A stretch of 64,000 bases of DNA from Mycteria americana (taxonomy: Eukaryota > Chordata > Aves > Ciconiiformes > Ciconiidae): positions 5,206,770 to 5,270,769 of the forward strand of contig NW_027445436.1 of assembly GCF_035582795.1 (NCBI RefSeq), written 5' to 3'. The position numbers were made by a program, and so were the translations under genes. The notes under the pieces were generated by a model that did not search any database, was not told the origin of the DNA, and saw only the letters and a list, made by a program, of their open reading frames with translations. This document shows positions 32,746 through 43,376 of this stretch, piece by piece. Within the stretch, counting starts at the first letter, position 1; every line of letters begins with the position of its first letter.

Positions 32746-34946
32746 ATGTCAGACGGAAATGCTGTGTTCATGTTACTATTCCAAACCCTAACAATGCTGT
32801 TCCTCTTAGCCTGTGGTCAAAGAACCCTAGAGTGGCCATGGTCCCAAGCTCGTGTTAAGTACACTGGAAGTGTGGGGATACACTCTAGTAAGGGAGATTT
32901 AAAGCTTTCCACCGTGGTCATGCACGGAACTGAAACATACTTAGAAAACGAATGGAGCTGGGATAAAGATGAAGCTGATGATAAAGTTCTCTGACTTCGG
33001 GGAACGGCAGGGAAGGAAATTAAAATAGGATGCCGGATGATCAATGGGTCTACCCATGAGAAGGCACCTCAGATTTCTGTGTACAACATTACATCAAACC
33101 CAATAGCCAAAGATACAAGACTTTGCGCCTCTGAAAGATTGGACTGTTGGTACGATTTTACCTTAGTACAACCTGTTTTTGTAGCCTGCCTCTGGGCTCA
33201 CCATAGCGTGGGACTATCCTTTAAATTTAAAATAGACATTACTGAGCCTAGTACAACAACATCTGCCCTGACTGTAAAGGATAAGAAAATTCTATCCCCA
33301 CAGATTTCTGAAGTTGGACCATATGTGATCAAAAATACAGGCCAACAACAAGTGTTATTTAATCCATCATGGTCTCTTAAAACGAGTAGAACTACTGATG
33401 CAAAGTAATATCTCTGCAATCAAACCGACCTGTTCACCATTCCTAGGTACGTCCTATGCAGGATGGTTAGCATGGTTACATGGGCGAACCCTCACCTCTC
33501 CAAGACGAACAAGGAGAGATGTGACCGGTATCATAGGGACAGGATTGGGAGTCTTAAATAGTATAGATGCCGAAGTACTCGTAAACAAACTGAGCACAAC
33601 AAGTGATTTAAACAAATTAGAACACCCATTGCGGTCTTCTCTATTAGCATTGGGAACTAACCAATGGCTCTTATCTGGTATATTACCTCAGTGGGAAAGA
33701 ATTAATGAAAGGGACCACCAACTGATTGTGGATGCACTTGGTGTAGCCCAAACCAATGTTTCTCTAGCTCTTAGTTGTATCCAAGCTCAACTGTGGATGC
33801 AATCTATGGTAGCAGCAATTATAAGAGAAGGTGAAGAGGGCACCTTACCCACTGAAATTTGAAAGGTAATTTGGGATAATGCAGCTAAATTTGAGAAAGA
33901 ATTCCAGTCCTGGTGGTATTTAGCCAATTTCACTTATGACCCCATCAACAATAAGGCCACAGCTTTTGTCTTAACAATACACAATGCTTCGGTATACACC
34001 ATATACCCAATCATTGCGTTAGGGTTAAATCACAATGGAACTATACTCTATCCATTAGAACATAGAGTGTGGGCCCAGCAAAACGGAAACAAATGGCAAA
34101 CTGTTGATGTTAACGCATGCGTTGTACGGGAACAACAAGGATTTATTTGTGAGAGTAACACCATCAAAGCCCAAGACATTTGTCTTGACACTGAACAAAA
34201 TGTTTGTCATTTTGAAGTACAACCAGATGAAGCCCCTGAAACTGTACTTGTATATATTGGAAAAGGATGTGTGTGTGTGTATGAGAACCCTTTGTGATTT
34301 TATATTCGTAGATAACGTTACTGTAGATACAAGCAATCGCTCAAATATTTGTGTTTGTAAGTTTACAAAAATTATGGGATGCGACTTCAATTATTCAGCT
34401 CCTGTTACGTCTTATCAATTGTTACAATCTAACTATACATTGAGTCAAGATTTATTGCCTACCCCCATCGGAATGAATCTTACATTGGTGAAGAAACTAC
34501 TACAACACGATGACCTGTGTCAACTGCTGGAATGCGTCCAAAACAATGGACACAAAACTCTGATAACCGTTCATCATGATGCAGAAGAGACACACCATGT
34601 CTTGGAAGGAGTGGAAGGACTTGGAAAGGATGGAGAACACCATTGGTGGGAAAATCTTCTTGGATGGTCACCGACAGCAACGGGACTGTTTAATCTTATG
34701 CTTCACCCAGTCGTGATTTTACTAACTCTAACTTTAATATGTCTATTGCTTATAATTATATTGTATATAAAGGTTTGGTACATGATAAAACAAATAACCC
34801 AACTTCAATCACCCAAAACATACAAATTAATGCATAAAAAATATCAGTGCTTCACTGTCTACTTACCATGGATCTATAAGCGCACAAACTATCAATATAC
34901 TATTTCTGGCACAGAGGCAAGAGGTGACCGTACCACCACTCTGTGA
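32746..34946 (+). pseudogene. env: ERV envelope glycoprotein, four lesions
   Basis: Order: signal peptide (hydrophobic MLLFQTLTMLFLLAC), a surface subunit with several Cys and Asn-X-Ser/Thr sites, a furin-type site RRTRR (33502-33516), a Gly/Ile-rich fusion-peptide-like start (DVTGIIGTGLGVL), a long helical ectodomain, late Cys pairs, a membrane anchor (LLTLTLICLLLIIILYI, near 34715-34770) and a cytoplasmic tail of about 55 residues. Breaks: TGA at 32992-32994; a frame change near 33400; TGA at 33860-33862; and a frame change within a TG dinucleotide run at about 34267-34281. It would bind receptor and fuse membranes in an intact virus; this copy cannot encode a full protein. Confidence 0.88.
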
Positions 34947-34981
34947 AGGTAAGATGAATTGACTATAGTCACAGGGTGGAG

Positions 34982-35696
34982 TGTGGCGTTGTGCTCCCCC
35001 CCTGCCCCCGCGTAAGCAGTAACCACCAGTGGGAGTCGTCCCGATAGCTGCATCCAGCTTATGCTGGACCTTGAGGACAAATGGCAACAAAGTAGCCAAG
35101 GGCTGCCTGAAGCAGGGATCCAAACGTCTTGCTGATATGCAAATATGACTATAAGTCAATCATCTTACTCCTTAAACAGTGGACAGCCCAGGGCCCGTTG
35201 AGCTCTCCTGCACGGCAGCGGGCTGCACGCCAGGATCTCCCCTTGAGTAGGGACACCTCTCAAGGTTACTCCTCGAGGTTGAGAGATTCCTTGCCACAAC
35301 AGATCCTCGGTAAGTGACTAATAGCATGCTAAACTTTGAAATCTTAGCTAAGTGATATAAAGGATTGATTGCGTATATATATATATAATCCTTTAGACAT
35401 AAACCGTTGACCAAGTCTGGGACTAGGACTGGATTTAGCCGCACCTAGACTCCTCTCTGAGAAGGAGTTTAGAAAGCAAGGGGATCCTTTTCCAAACCTC
35501 ATGACTCAACGGGAGGGTCTCCCTGACAGTTTTGTCTGACCCTGTCCTCTATGCAGTAAAGAATCAAGTGTACCTTGCCATGGAATCTTGTTAAACCACT
35601 GTCGCATTGAACTTTGTTAACTCCCTGTTCTATACCAATAAAGTATATTTTTGCTTCTCTCTTACGAGTGAAGTGCACTCTCACTCCATCCGCGAC
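34982..35696 (+). repeat. 3' LTR of the env-bearing ERV
   Basis: 715 bp, TGTGGCGTTGTGC ... CATCCGCGACA. TATAAA at 35356-35361 and AATAAA at 35637-35642. It matches the solo LTR at 36648-37414 along its length on the opposite strand. Confidence 0.92.
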
Positions 35697-36307
35697 ACTC
35701 CTCTACTTGGCAACATAGCTCCTCCAAGACAGCGTACCTCCTACGGGAAAGAAGGCCATCTCTCCCAGCATCGTTGAGACGCCCACTCCCTGTAGCCTGG
35801 GACTTGGAGGGCTGCATCCACCATCTGAAGCTCTGTCTGGGTCAAAGCCTCTGCCCTGGCAGGGCAGCTGCTCCAACACCTCCTGGAGAAACTGCCCTGT
35901 GGCATTTCACCACCATACCTGAGACTGTTTACACTGGTTTGAATTCAGCTGATGCCCCTTGTTTTGTGCCCTTCTGCACAAATTGCTGCATCTGTTGGTT
36001 GCCTCTGTTGCAAACTTCTGCATCTGGGAGCAGCACTCTGAGAGTGGTGCTCTACACCTGGCTTTTTTATAGGCATGTCCATAGAAGAAGCTAAAAGGGT
36101 GCTTGATGCTCCTTAAATAGGGGGCAGCTGTAATGAACTGTATGGGTATCCTGGGTCAAGGGCAGCAGACAATGTGTGTTAGAAGCTGCTAGAGCTTCCT
36201 CAGGCCCATACCATTGTGACTCCCCTTAACTTGTCCTTACCTGGCAGCAGCAGGCACACTCAAGTTTCTCACAAGGTTCACACGAGTTCCTCCCTTCCCA
36301 TTTATCT
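35697..36307. other. Non-coding stretch between ERVs
   Basis: About 600 bp with no recognisable gene or repeat; the ORF at 35774-36094 has no domain I can identify. Confidence 0.5.
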
Positions 36308-36385
36308 TCCTTCCTTCCTTCCTTCCTTCCTTCCTTCCTTCCTTCCTTCCTTCCGTTTTTACTCCTTCCATCTTTCCTTCCTTCC
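36308..36385 (+). repeat. (TTCC)n microsatellite, interrupted
   Basis: About 12 TTCC units, a short interruption near 36355-36370, then three more units, ending at the LTR start at 36386. The ERV integrated at the edge of a pyrimidine tract. Confidence 0.88.
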
Positions 36386-37719
36386 TGTACTGGTTTTGGC
36401 TGGGACAGAGTTAATTTTCTTCATAGTAGCTGGTATGGGGCTATGTTTTGGATTTGTGCTGAAAACAGTGTTGATAACACAGGGATGTTTTAGTTATTGC
36501 TGAGCAGTGCTTACACAGAGTCAAGGCCTTTTCTGCTCCTCAGACTGCTCCACCAGCAAGTAGGCTGGGGGTGCACAAGAAGTTGGGAGGGGATACAAGT
36601 GGGACAGCTGACCCCCAACTGACCAAAGGGATATTCCATACCATATGTGTCGCGGATGGAGTGAGCGTGTACTTCACTCGTTAGAGAGAAGTAAAAATAT
36701 AGTTTATTGATACAGAATAGGGAGTTAACAAAGTTCAATGCGACAGTGTTTTAACAAGATTCGATGGCGAGGTGCACTCGATTATTTACTGCATAGAGGA
36801 CAGGGTCAGACAAAACTGTCAGGGAGACCCTCCCGTTGAGTCATGAGGTTTGGAAAAGGATCCCCTTGCTTTCTAAACTCCTTCTCAGAGAGGAGTCTAG
36901 GTGCAGCTAAATCCAGTCCTAGTCCCAGACTTGGTCAACGGTTTATGTCTAAAGGATTATATATATATATACGCAATCAATCCTTTATATCACTTAGCTA
37001 AGATTTCAAAGTTTAGCATGCTATTAGTCACTTACGGAGGATCTGTTGCGGCAAGGAATCTCTCAACCTCGAGGAGTAACCTTGAGAGGCGTCCCTGCTC
37101 AAGGGGAGATCCTGGCATGCAGCCCGCTGCCGTGCAGGAGAGCTCAAAGGGCTCTTGGGCTGCTCACTATTTATGGGGGATAAGATGATTGACCCATAGT
37201 CATATTTGCATGCTGACCACAGGTTTTAGTTTCTTCGGTGGGTGCATTGCACAATAGCCCTAGGCTATTGTGTTGTTATCTGTCTCCTGAATCCACTTTG
37301 AGCTGGATGCAGCCATCGTGACCAGATGCATCCATTACAATCACCACTGGTGGTTATCACCTAAGCAGGGTTGCAGGAGATAAAGGTCAGGGGCGGGGGA
37401 AGCACACCGTCACAATATGACATCATGTTCAGCAATAAAAAGGGGGGGGGAGTTTGCCGGGGATGCCATTGCTTGGGGACTGGCTGGGCATCGGTTGGCT
37501 GGTGGTGAGCAATTGTTTGGGGTTTTTTTTTTTGCATCTCTTTTTAAATTGGTTTTGGGGTTGGTTTTTTTTTTTTTTTTACTTATTAAATTGTCTTTAT
37601 TTCAACCCTGTAGTTTTCTCACTTTTACTCCTCCGATTCTCTCCCCCATCCCACTGGGAGGGGGGAGTGAGCAAGCACCTGCGTGGTGCTTAGCTGCCTA
37701 TCAGGGTTAAACCACAACA
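36386..37719 (+). repeat. 5' LTR of ERVL-like copy 2, interrupted
   Basis: TGTACTGGTTTTGGCTGGG to GGGTTAAACCACAACA. The LTR proper is 36386-36647 plus 37420-37719, about 560 bp, interrupted by the solo LTR at 36648-37414 and one TSD copy. The insertion hit the segment between CCATACC and GACATCATG, just upstream of the promoter. A T-rich run and ATTAAA lie in R. Confidence 0.9.
36648..37414 (-). repeat. Solo LTR of the env-bearing ERV, TSD ATATG
   Basis: 767 bp, plus strand TGTCGCGGATGG ... ACCGTCACA, the reverse orientation of the LTR at 34982-35696. ATATG is present on both sides (36643-36647 and 37415-37419), proving insertion into the ERVL-like LTR. The internal region was lost by LTR-LTR recombination. 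Confidence 0.95.
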
Positions 37720-37727
37720 GTCCTTTT

Positions 37728-37745
37728 TGGCACTCAACGTGGGGT
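37728..37745 (+). other. Primer-binding site, tRNA-Lys1,2 type (mutated)
   Basis: TGGCACTCAACGTGGGGT, three differences from the perfect site at 61540-61557. Confidence 0.8.
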
Positions 37746-37833
37746 TCGAAGGGTTTGAGATAACGACAGATTTGACCAGAGCATATTAGAGGGAACTTAT
37801 AATTTTTATACCTGTGTAACTGTTGCTGGTTGC

Positions 37834-38393
37834 GATGTTGACTTATTTGTTCTCGACATTGGTTTATTTGTTCCCTTATCTGATCTATGCCATGCTCCCT
37901 TTTTTGCTGTAGATCAAATTTGAAAGCTTGTTAAAGGCTGTTTTTGGCTTTTGCAGTTTGCTGTGCTGTGTAGCACTTGGTTTTGTTTTACCTGGGAGAA
38001 CTATGATAAAAGCACTGGTCTTGAGCCTAATCTGGTATTTGGACCTTGCATTGCTGTTATCCCTGTACTTTGGGAACCATCTCATGGAGACAATTAACAA
38101 TTGCGCTTTTTCCCTTTTCTCCTCCGAGAGCCAATTTGTAGAGGAAACAAAGAATGGCACCTTCCTCTTCTTCTCCTGTGGGGTAGGTGTTTTCTGCCTT
38201 GTTACAATAACTCTTCAGTATCTTGAACATCCTTGGGTAACCAAAATACTCCTATCGGTACTTCTCAATAATATTGTTTTGTCTCTTTCTAAGGTTAACC
38301 AACTATTTAGGAATATCACCCAGGGATATACTCCGAGGCAGTGTGGTTATGGGTGGCAAGGTGTGGGAGAATATGAGCAGGTACTGAGAATGG
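37834..38393 (+). pseudogene. Pre-gag membrane ORF, copy 2
   Basis: ATG near 37835 starts a hydrophobic segment that ends at TAG 37910-37912, the same codon position as in copy 1. From 37928 an open frame runs to 38446 with hydrophobic segments (FGFCSLLCCVALGFVL; ALVLSLIWYLDLALLLSLYF; VGVFCLVTITLQYL; ILLSVLLNNIVLSLS) matching the ORF at 60972-61475. Here the stop that separates the ORF from gag in the full provirus is absent: GWQGV is followed by Gly-Glu and the frame passes on into the gag region. One sequon (NGT) is conserved. Confidence 0.75.
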
Positions 38394-38935
38394 TTGTCAC
38401 CTCTGATGGTCTGGGACTTCACCCCCGAACAAGTGTGGGATCCTGATGAAGTGATAGAATGTTTGAAAAAAAGGATGCCCTCACCCTGGCTATTCCAAAG
38501 AGACACAACTTCTCGCACTGTGCTGGGGCCTGGCCTATGCCTACCGAGCACTATTCAGCACTATTCAGCACCCTCAAGGGGAAGAGAGGGTCTCAGGATC
38601 TGAAAACATACCAAAAGACGCTATGGCTAAACCAGAGACCCAACCCTCGACTATATCAAGAAGAAACAATGGAAGCAGAGGTCAACTTGTTTAGTAAGGG
38701 AGGAAGAAGCTTCTCCTAAGAGGGAGCAGGAGAAAGAATCAGAAGAGACAACCTCTTCTGCAGCAGAGCAGTTACAAGAACAGGAGGGGGAAGGGACTGA
38801 AATCATAAACGAGTCAGAAACCTCCCTATCCCCAGTTTCTGCTCCAGTTTCTATGGGGCAATACCCCAGACAGTGTAGAATGGCTGATCTTACTTCTGAC
38901 CCTAATGAAGGCTCTTCTGGTATGCAGTTATGAGA
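38394..38935 (+). pseudogene. gag: ERVL-like gag remnant
   Basis: WDFTPEQVWDPDEVIECL aligns with WNFTPEQVQNPEKLVEYL at the start of the 510-codon gag. It continues in several frames with the GAWPMPTEHY block, an acidic Glu-rich block and the C-terminal MGQYPRQ and ADLTSDPNEG blocks, ending at TGA near 38931. The central half of gag is deleted. Confidence 0.8.
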
Positions 38936-39722
38936 TGCTATGTGGAGTAAGTGGGTCACACTGATCACACAACGAGCTCAGATAGGAAACCCCAATCACC
39001 CAAGAATCTTGGAAGTAATCATGGACTGGCCAGAAGGCAAAGATTTAGGAATATCACCAGAGGAGGAGGTGACGCCTGCTGAGGAGGCCCCACTGTACAA
39101 TAAACTACCAGCAAATGAGAAGCAGTATGCCCTGTTCACTGATGGGTTCTGTCATATTGTAGGAAAGCATGGGAGATGGAAAGCTGCTTTATGGAGACCT
39201 ATACGACAACTTTTAGAAACCGCTGAGGGAGAAGGTGAATCGAGCCAATTTGCAGAAGTAAAGGCCATCCATCTGGCTGTAGACATTGCTGAATGAGAAA
39301 AGTGGCCAGTGCTCTATCTCTATACTGACTCATGGATGGTGGCAAATGCCCTGTGGGGGTGGTTACAGCAATGGAAGCAGAACAATTGGCAGCGCAGAGG
39401 CAAACCCATCTGGGCTGCGGCATTGTGGCAAGATATTTCTGCCCGGGTAGAGAACCTGGTTGTAAAAGTACGTCACGTAGATGCTCACGTACCCAAGAGT
39501 CGGGCCACTGAGGAACATCAAAACAACCAGCAGGTGGATCAGGCTGCTAAGATTGAAGTGGCTCAGGTGGACCTGGACTGGCAACATAAGGGTGAATTAT
39601 TTATAGCTTGGTGGGCCCATGACACCTCAGGCCATCAAGGAAGAGATGCAACATATAGATGGGCTCATGATCGAGGGGTGAACTGGACCATGGACACTAT
39701 TGCACAGGTTATCCATGAATGT
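38936..39722 (+). pseudogene. pol: ERVL-like RNase H and integrase zinc region remnant
   Basis: Begins at WSKWVTLITQRAQIGN in the RT-RNase H tether, then YALFTDGFCHIVG (RNase H; the Ser after DG is Phe here). TGA at 39294-39296 is shared with the provirus at 57417-57419. The frame continues with YTDSWMVANALWGW, VKVRHVDAHVPKS and the integrase zinc region (HDTSGHQGRDATYRWAHDRG, HEC), and ends at 39722, where the sequence becomes unrelated. Confidence 0.88.
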
Positions 39723-40976
39723 GGATACCCCCCTCTCTCCGCCTGGAACCCTTGTCTCATTCCCAGGCCCTCTTATCCAATTCACGGGTCCCCTACTCAC
39801 CAGCTAGTCTAGCTTGGTGCTTGCTAGAAACACACACGCGCTCACACAATCATGTCACAGACACTCAACGTGTGCTTGTTCCCCCCCCGCCTAATGCCAG
39901 CACGGATCCTTGCCTGCCTGATACCCCTGCCTGGATCTGAGGGCACCCTACTTGCTGGCTAGTCCAGCTTGAAGTTTGCTATTGAATAGACATGCACACC
40001 CCCATGCACACCATGTTTGGGGAAGATACAGACACTCAGCAACCCCCAGCAGCTGGCACTTGGTGCTGAGCCCCTCACTTACCTCACTCACACTGGTCCC
40101 CCCAGTAGTGGGTTTTCAGGGGACACACCGTTCCCCTAGTGGATGACAGCTGTAGTAGCTGATGCTGAGACCCCCCACTTGCTCCAGTAGCTGACACCAC
40201 AGGCCAGCTACACCCTGATCTGACTCCAGTAGCTGGCACCAAATTTCAGTCACACACACAGGTCTCACCTGTAACTGGCACACAGTTCTCACATCAAACA
40301 TACACACAGGACAGAGAGTGAGATTACACAGAGCGATAGTTAAGAAAGGATTTAACAAGAAGCCATAAGAAGGTAGAACAGACTGCAGCGATCAGGCACA
40401 GGGCTCAAACAAGCATACTGACTGACCCTGTATTACATGCAACTGGGCCCTTTTATACACTTTTCTGTCTACCCCCGTCTTTGTTCTTCCCTGCTCCCCC
40501 TTTCCCTGCACATTGCCTCATCAGCTGGAATAGTTCCACCAACACACCCCCAACACCCTGGATCCTCAGTTTTGCAGCCTTATCAGTTGGAAAGTCCTGG
40601 TTTACCTGCAGTTTCTTGATAGCCCTTCAGTTACTGTGACTGGCCAGGTATGTCTCTGGTTATTGTCTTCATTAACACTAATTGATCAGGTTTTATGTCT
40701 CTGCTTTTTTTCCTCCCTTTCCTTATTCTTCCAACTGAAAAAAAAACCCCAAAACATTCTCGCACTCCATGTATCCTTAGCAATTAGAGCGACTGACCTG
40801 GTTTGTTCTAATCACAATCTTCCTTCTCATTTGTTGGTCAGGTTTGTATCTCTGTATGTTCTTTTTAATGGCTCCTTTGACCAGATACCCTTAAAGGAGA
40901 AGTCACTCTCCTTCCACATACCATTACACATTAGGTGCTGTTCTGAATTGGCTGTGAATGTAATCTGAAGCCAAGG
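39723..40976 (-). repeat. LTR-like block with internal tandem repeats
   Basis: Not related to the ERVL-like LTR. A segment containing CACCAGCTAGTCTAGCTTG near 39795-39815 recurs as GCTGGCTAGTCCAGCTTG near 39953-39972, followed in both cases by ACAGACACTCA. Downstream, GTAGCTGACACC/GTAGCTGGCACC units recur 3-4 times between 40150 and 40280. On the minus strand TATAAAAGGGCCC (40447-40459) is a convincing TATA box. I read it as an unnamed LTR or LTR fragment on the minus strand. Confidence 0.5.
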
Positions 40977-41540
40977 TGTCGTGGTTTAGCCCTAGCCGGC
41001 AACTAAGCACCACACAGCCGCTCTCTCACTCCCCCCTGGTGGGATAGGGGAGAGAATCAGAAGAGCAAAAGTAAGAAAACTCGAGGGTTGAGATAAAAAC
41101 AGTTTAATAGGTAAAGCAAAAGCCACGCACGCAAGCAAAGCAAAGCAAGGAATTCATTCACTACTTCCCATGGGCAGGTAGGTGTTCAGCCATCTCCAGG
41201 AAAGCAGGGCTCCATCACGCATAACGGTTACTTGGGAAGACAAATGCCATCACTCCGAATGTCCCCCCTTCCTTCTTCTTCCCCAGCTTTATATACTGAG
41301 CATGACGTCATATGGTATGGAATAGCCCTTTGGTCAGTTTGGATCAACTATCCTGGCTGTGTCCCCTCCCAGCTTCTTCTGCACCTGGCAGAGCACGGGA
41401 AGCTGAAAAGTCCTTGACTAGTGCAGCAACAACTAAAACATCCCTGTATTATCAACACTGTCTTCAGCACAAATCCAAAACATAGCCCCATACCAGCCAC
41501 TATAAAGAAAATTAACTCTATCTCAGCTGAAACCAGGACA
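40977..41540 (-). repeat. Solo LTR (ERVL-like family, subfamily B), TSD CAAGG
   Basis: 564 bp, TGTCGTGGTTTAGCCC ... GAAACCAGGACA, flanked by CAAGG at 40972-40976 and 41541-41545. It is almost the same sequence as 705-1271. The TATATA motif lies near 41291. Confidence 0.95.
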
Positions 41541-41914
41541 CAAGGAAAGCTCCTTTTGATGTTGAGAGCATAGGGTTGTTTTAGCTGTTTGCCTCTATCT
41601 TATATGATACTTAGTATACAACATTGGCATTGTGATTAGCATTAAAATAACAAGATTCGCTAGAAGTTTCTGCGCAGGGGGCCTCTGGAGGAGCAACCCT
41701 ATACATCAGCGAGATAACTCTCAATCCCTAATATCTTAATAATTTCTGTGGTGATTTTTTTCATTTGAAAGGCATTACATAAATTAATGCTGTAGCTAGC
41801 AATACCATGTGTAAAGCATTTTGCACTACAGACTGAACACTGAGTCATTATATTAAAAAAACTCCGAGAATACTCCACAGCACCAGGCTTGCTGGCGTCT
41901 GATGGGATTCATCT

Positions 41915-43319
41915 TTGTCAGAGGGGAAAGAGAATCTTTGCTCAGGAGCTTGCGGGGCTCATCGACAGAGCTTTAAACTAGACTCGAAGGGGGAGGGGGA
42001 TAATATCAGGCTTGCCCAAGAGAAGCTGAGGGATGACGTGCCATGGTTAGAGGGAGTGGGTGCCAGCGAGGGCACTCAGCCTGTGTCTCTGAGATGTGAG
42101 GGGTACACTGGGGCACAGCTGAAGTTGTACAGAGTTGAGCTAGGGGATACTGAGGCAATAGGAGCCAAGAGGGAAACACCAGTGAAACACCTCAAAGCAC
42201 ACAAGGGGTGTTCCTCTATGAAGGAGACACGGACGACAACCCAGCTGAAGTGCCTCTACACCAATGCACGCAGCATGGGCAACAAGCAGGAGGAGTTGGA
42301 AGCCATTGTACATCAGGAAAACTATGATATGGTTGCCATCACGGAAAGATGGTGGGATGACTTGCACAACTGGAGTGCGGCGATGGATGGCTATAAACTC
42401 TTCAGGAGGGATAGGCGAGGCAGGAGAGGTGGTGGGGTAGCCCTGCGTGTTAGGGAGTGTTTGGATAGTTTAGAGCTTAATGATGGTGATGATAGGGTGG
42501 AGTGTCTATGGGTAAGAATCAGGGGGAAGGCTAACAAGGCAGATATTGTGGTGGGAGTCTGTTACAGACCACCCAACCAGGATGAGGACACTGACGAACT
42601 ATTCTATAAGCAGCTGGGAGAAGCCTCATGATCACTAGCCCTTGTTCTTGTGGGGGACTTCAACCTACTGGATGTCTGCTGGAAATACAATTCAGCAGAG
42701 AGGAAACAGTCTAGGAGGTACCTAGAGCGTGTGGCAGATAACTTCTGCAGATAACAGCTGGTGAGTGAGCCAACTAGGGAAGGTGCCCTGCTGGACGTCT
42801 TGTTCACGAACAGAGAAGGACTTGTGAGCGATGTGATGGTTGGAGGCTGTCTTGGGCAGAGTGATCACGAAATGATAGAGTTTTTTGATTCTTGGAGAAG
42901 TGAGGAGGGGGGTCAGCAGAACTGCCACCTTAGACTTCCAGAGGGCAGACTTTGGCCTGTTTAGGAGACTGGTTGACAGAGTCCCCTGGGAGGCAGTCCT
43001 GAAGGGCAAAGGAGTCCAGGAAGGCTGGACATTCTTTAAGGAGGAAGTCCTAAAGGCACAAGAGCAGGCTGTCCCCAGGTGCCGAAAGACGAGCCGGCGG
43101 GGTAGAAGACTGGCCTGGCTGAATAGAGAGCTTTGGCTAGAACTCAGGAAAAAGAGGAGAGTCTATGACCTCTGGAAGAAGGGGCAGGCAACTCAGGAGG
43201 ACTACAAAGGTGTAGCGAGGTTTTGCAGGGAGAAAATTAGAAGGGCCAAAGCTGAGCTAGAGCTCAATCTGGCTACTGCTGTAAAAAAAAAACAAAAAAT
43301 ACTTCTTCAAATACATTAG
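41915..43319 (+). pseudogene. CR1 endonuclease domain, broken
   Basis: APE-type endonuclease that nicks target DNA. Blocks: LKCLYTNARSMGNKQEELEA, MVAITERWWDDLHNWS, RRGGGVALRVRE, VGVCYRPPNQDEDTDELFY (41915-42631); VGDFNLLDVCW; LLDVLFTNREGLVSDV and QSDHEMIEF (42761-42964); then in another frame LDFQRADFGLFRRLVDRVPW and the long basic linker RRGRRLAWLNRELWLELRKKRR (42885-43319). TGA at 42629-42631, TAA at 42752-42754 and frame changes near 42890 and in an A-rich run at 43283-43301 break the ORF. Confidence 0.92.
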
Positions 43320-43376
43320 CAGCAAAAGGAGAGCTAAGAGAATCTCCAGCCTCTAGTAGATGGGGGAGGGAACACA

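Larger units (their letters stand above)
31986..35696 (+). mobile_element. Env-bearing class III-like ERV, 3' half (integrase, env, 3' LTR)
   Basis: Starts abruptly within integrase just after the neighbouring LTR and continues through env to a complete 3' LTR. The integrase is of spuma/ERVL flavour. Unlike ERVL, there is a long env. A solo LTR of the same family lies at 36648-37414 and a fragment at 63145-63290, so the family was active locally. The 5' half (gag, pro, RT) is not in the window. Confidence 0.85.
36386..39722 (+). mobile_element. ERVL/spuma-like element, copy 2 (internally deleted)
   Basis: 5' LTR (split by a solo LTR), primer site, pre-gag membrane ORF, N-terminal and C-terminal scraps of gag, then a jump directly into RNase H and the integrase zinc region, ending at 39722. 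Protease, RT and the integrase core are missing. LTR and coding parts align with the provirus at 55225-62181 but are more diverged than copy 1. Confidence 0.87.

Noticed and set aside
36308..36385. CRISPR-like or regulatory array
   Set aside because: A plain TTCC tetranucleotide microsatellite; no spacers.
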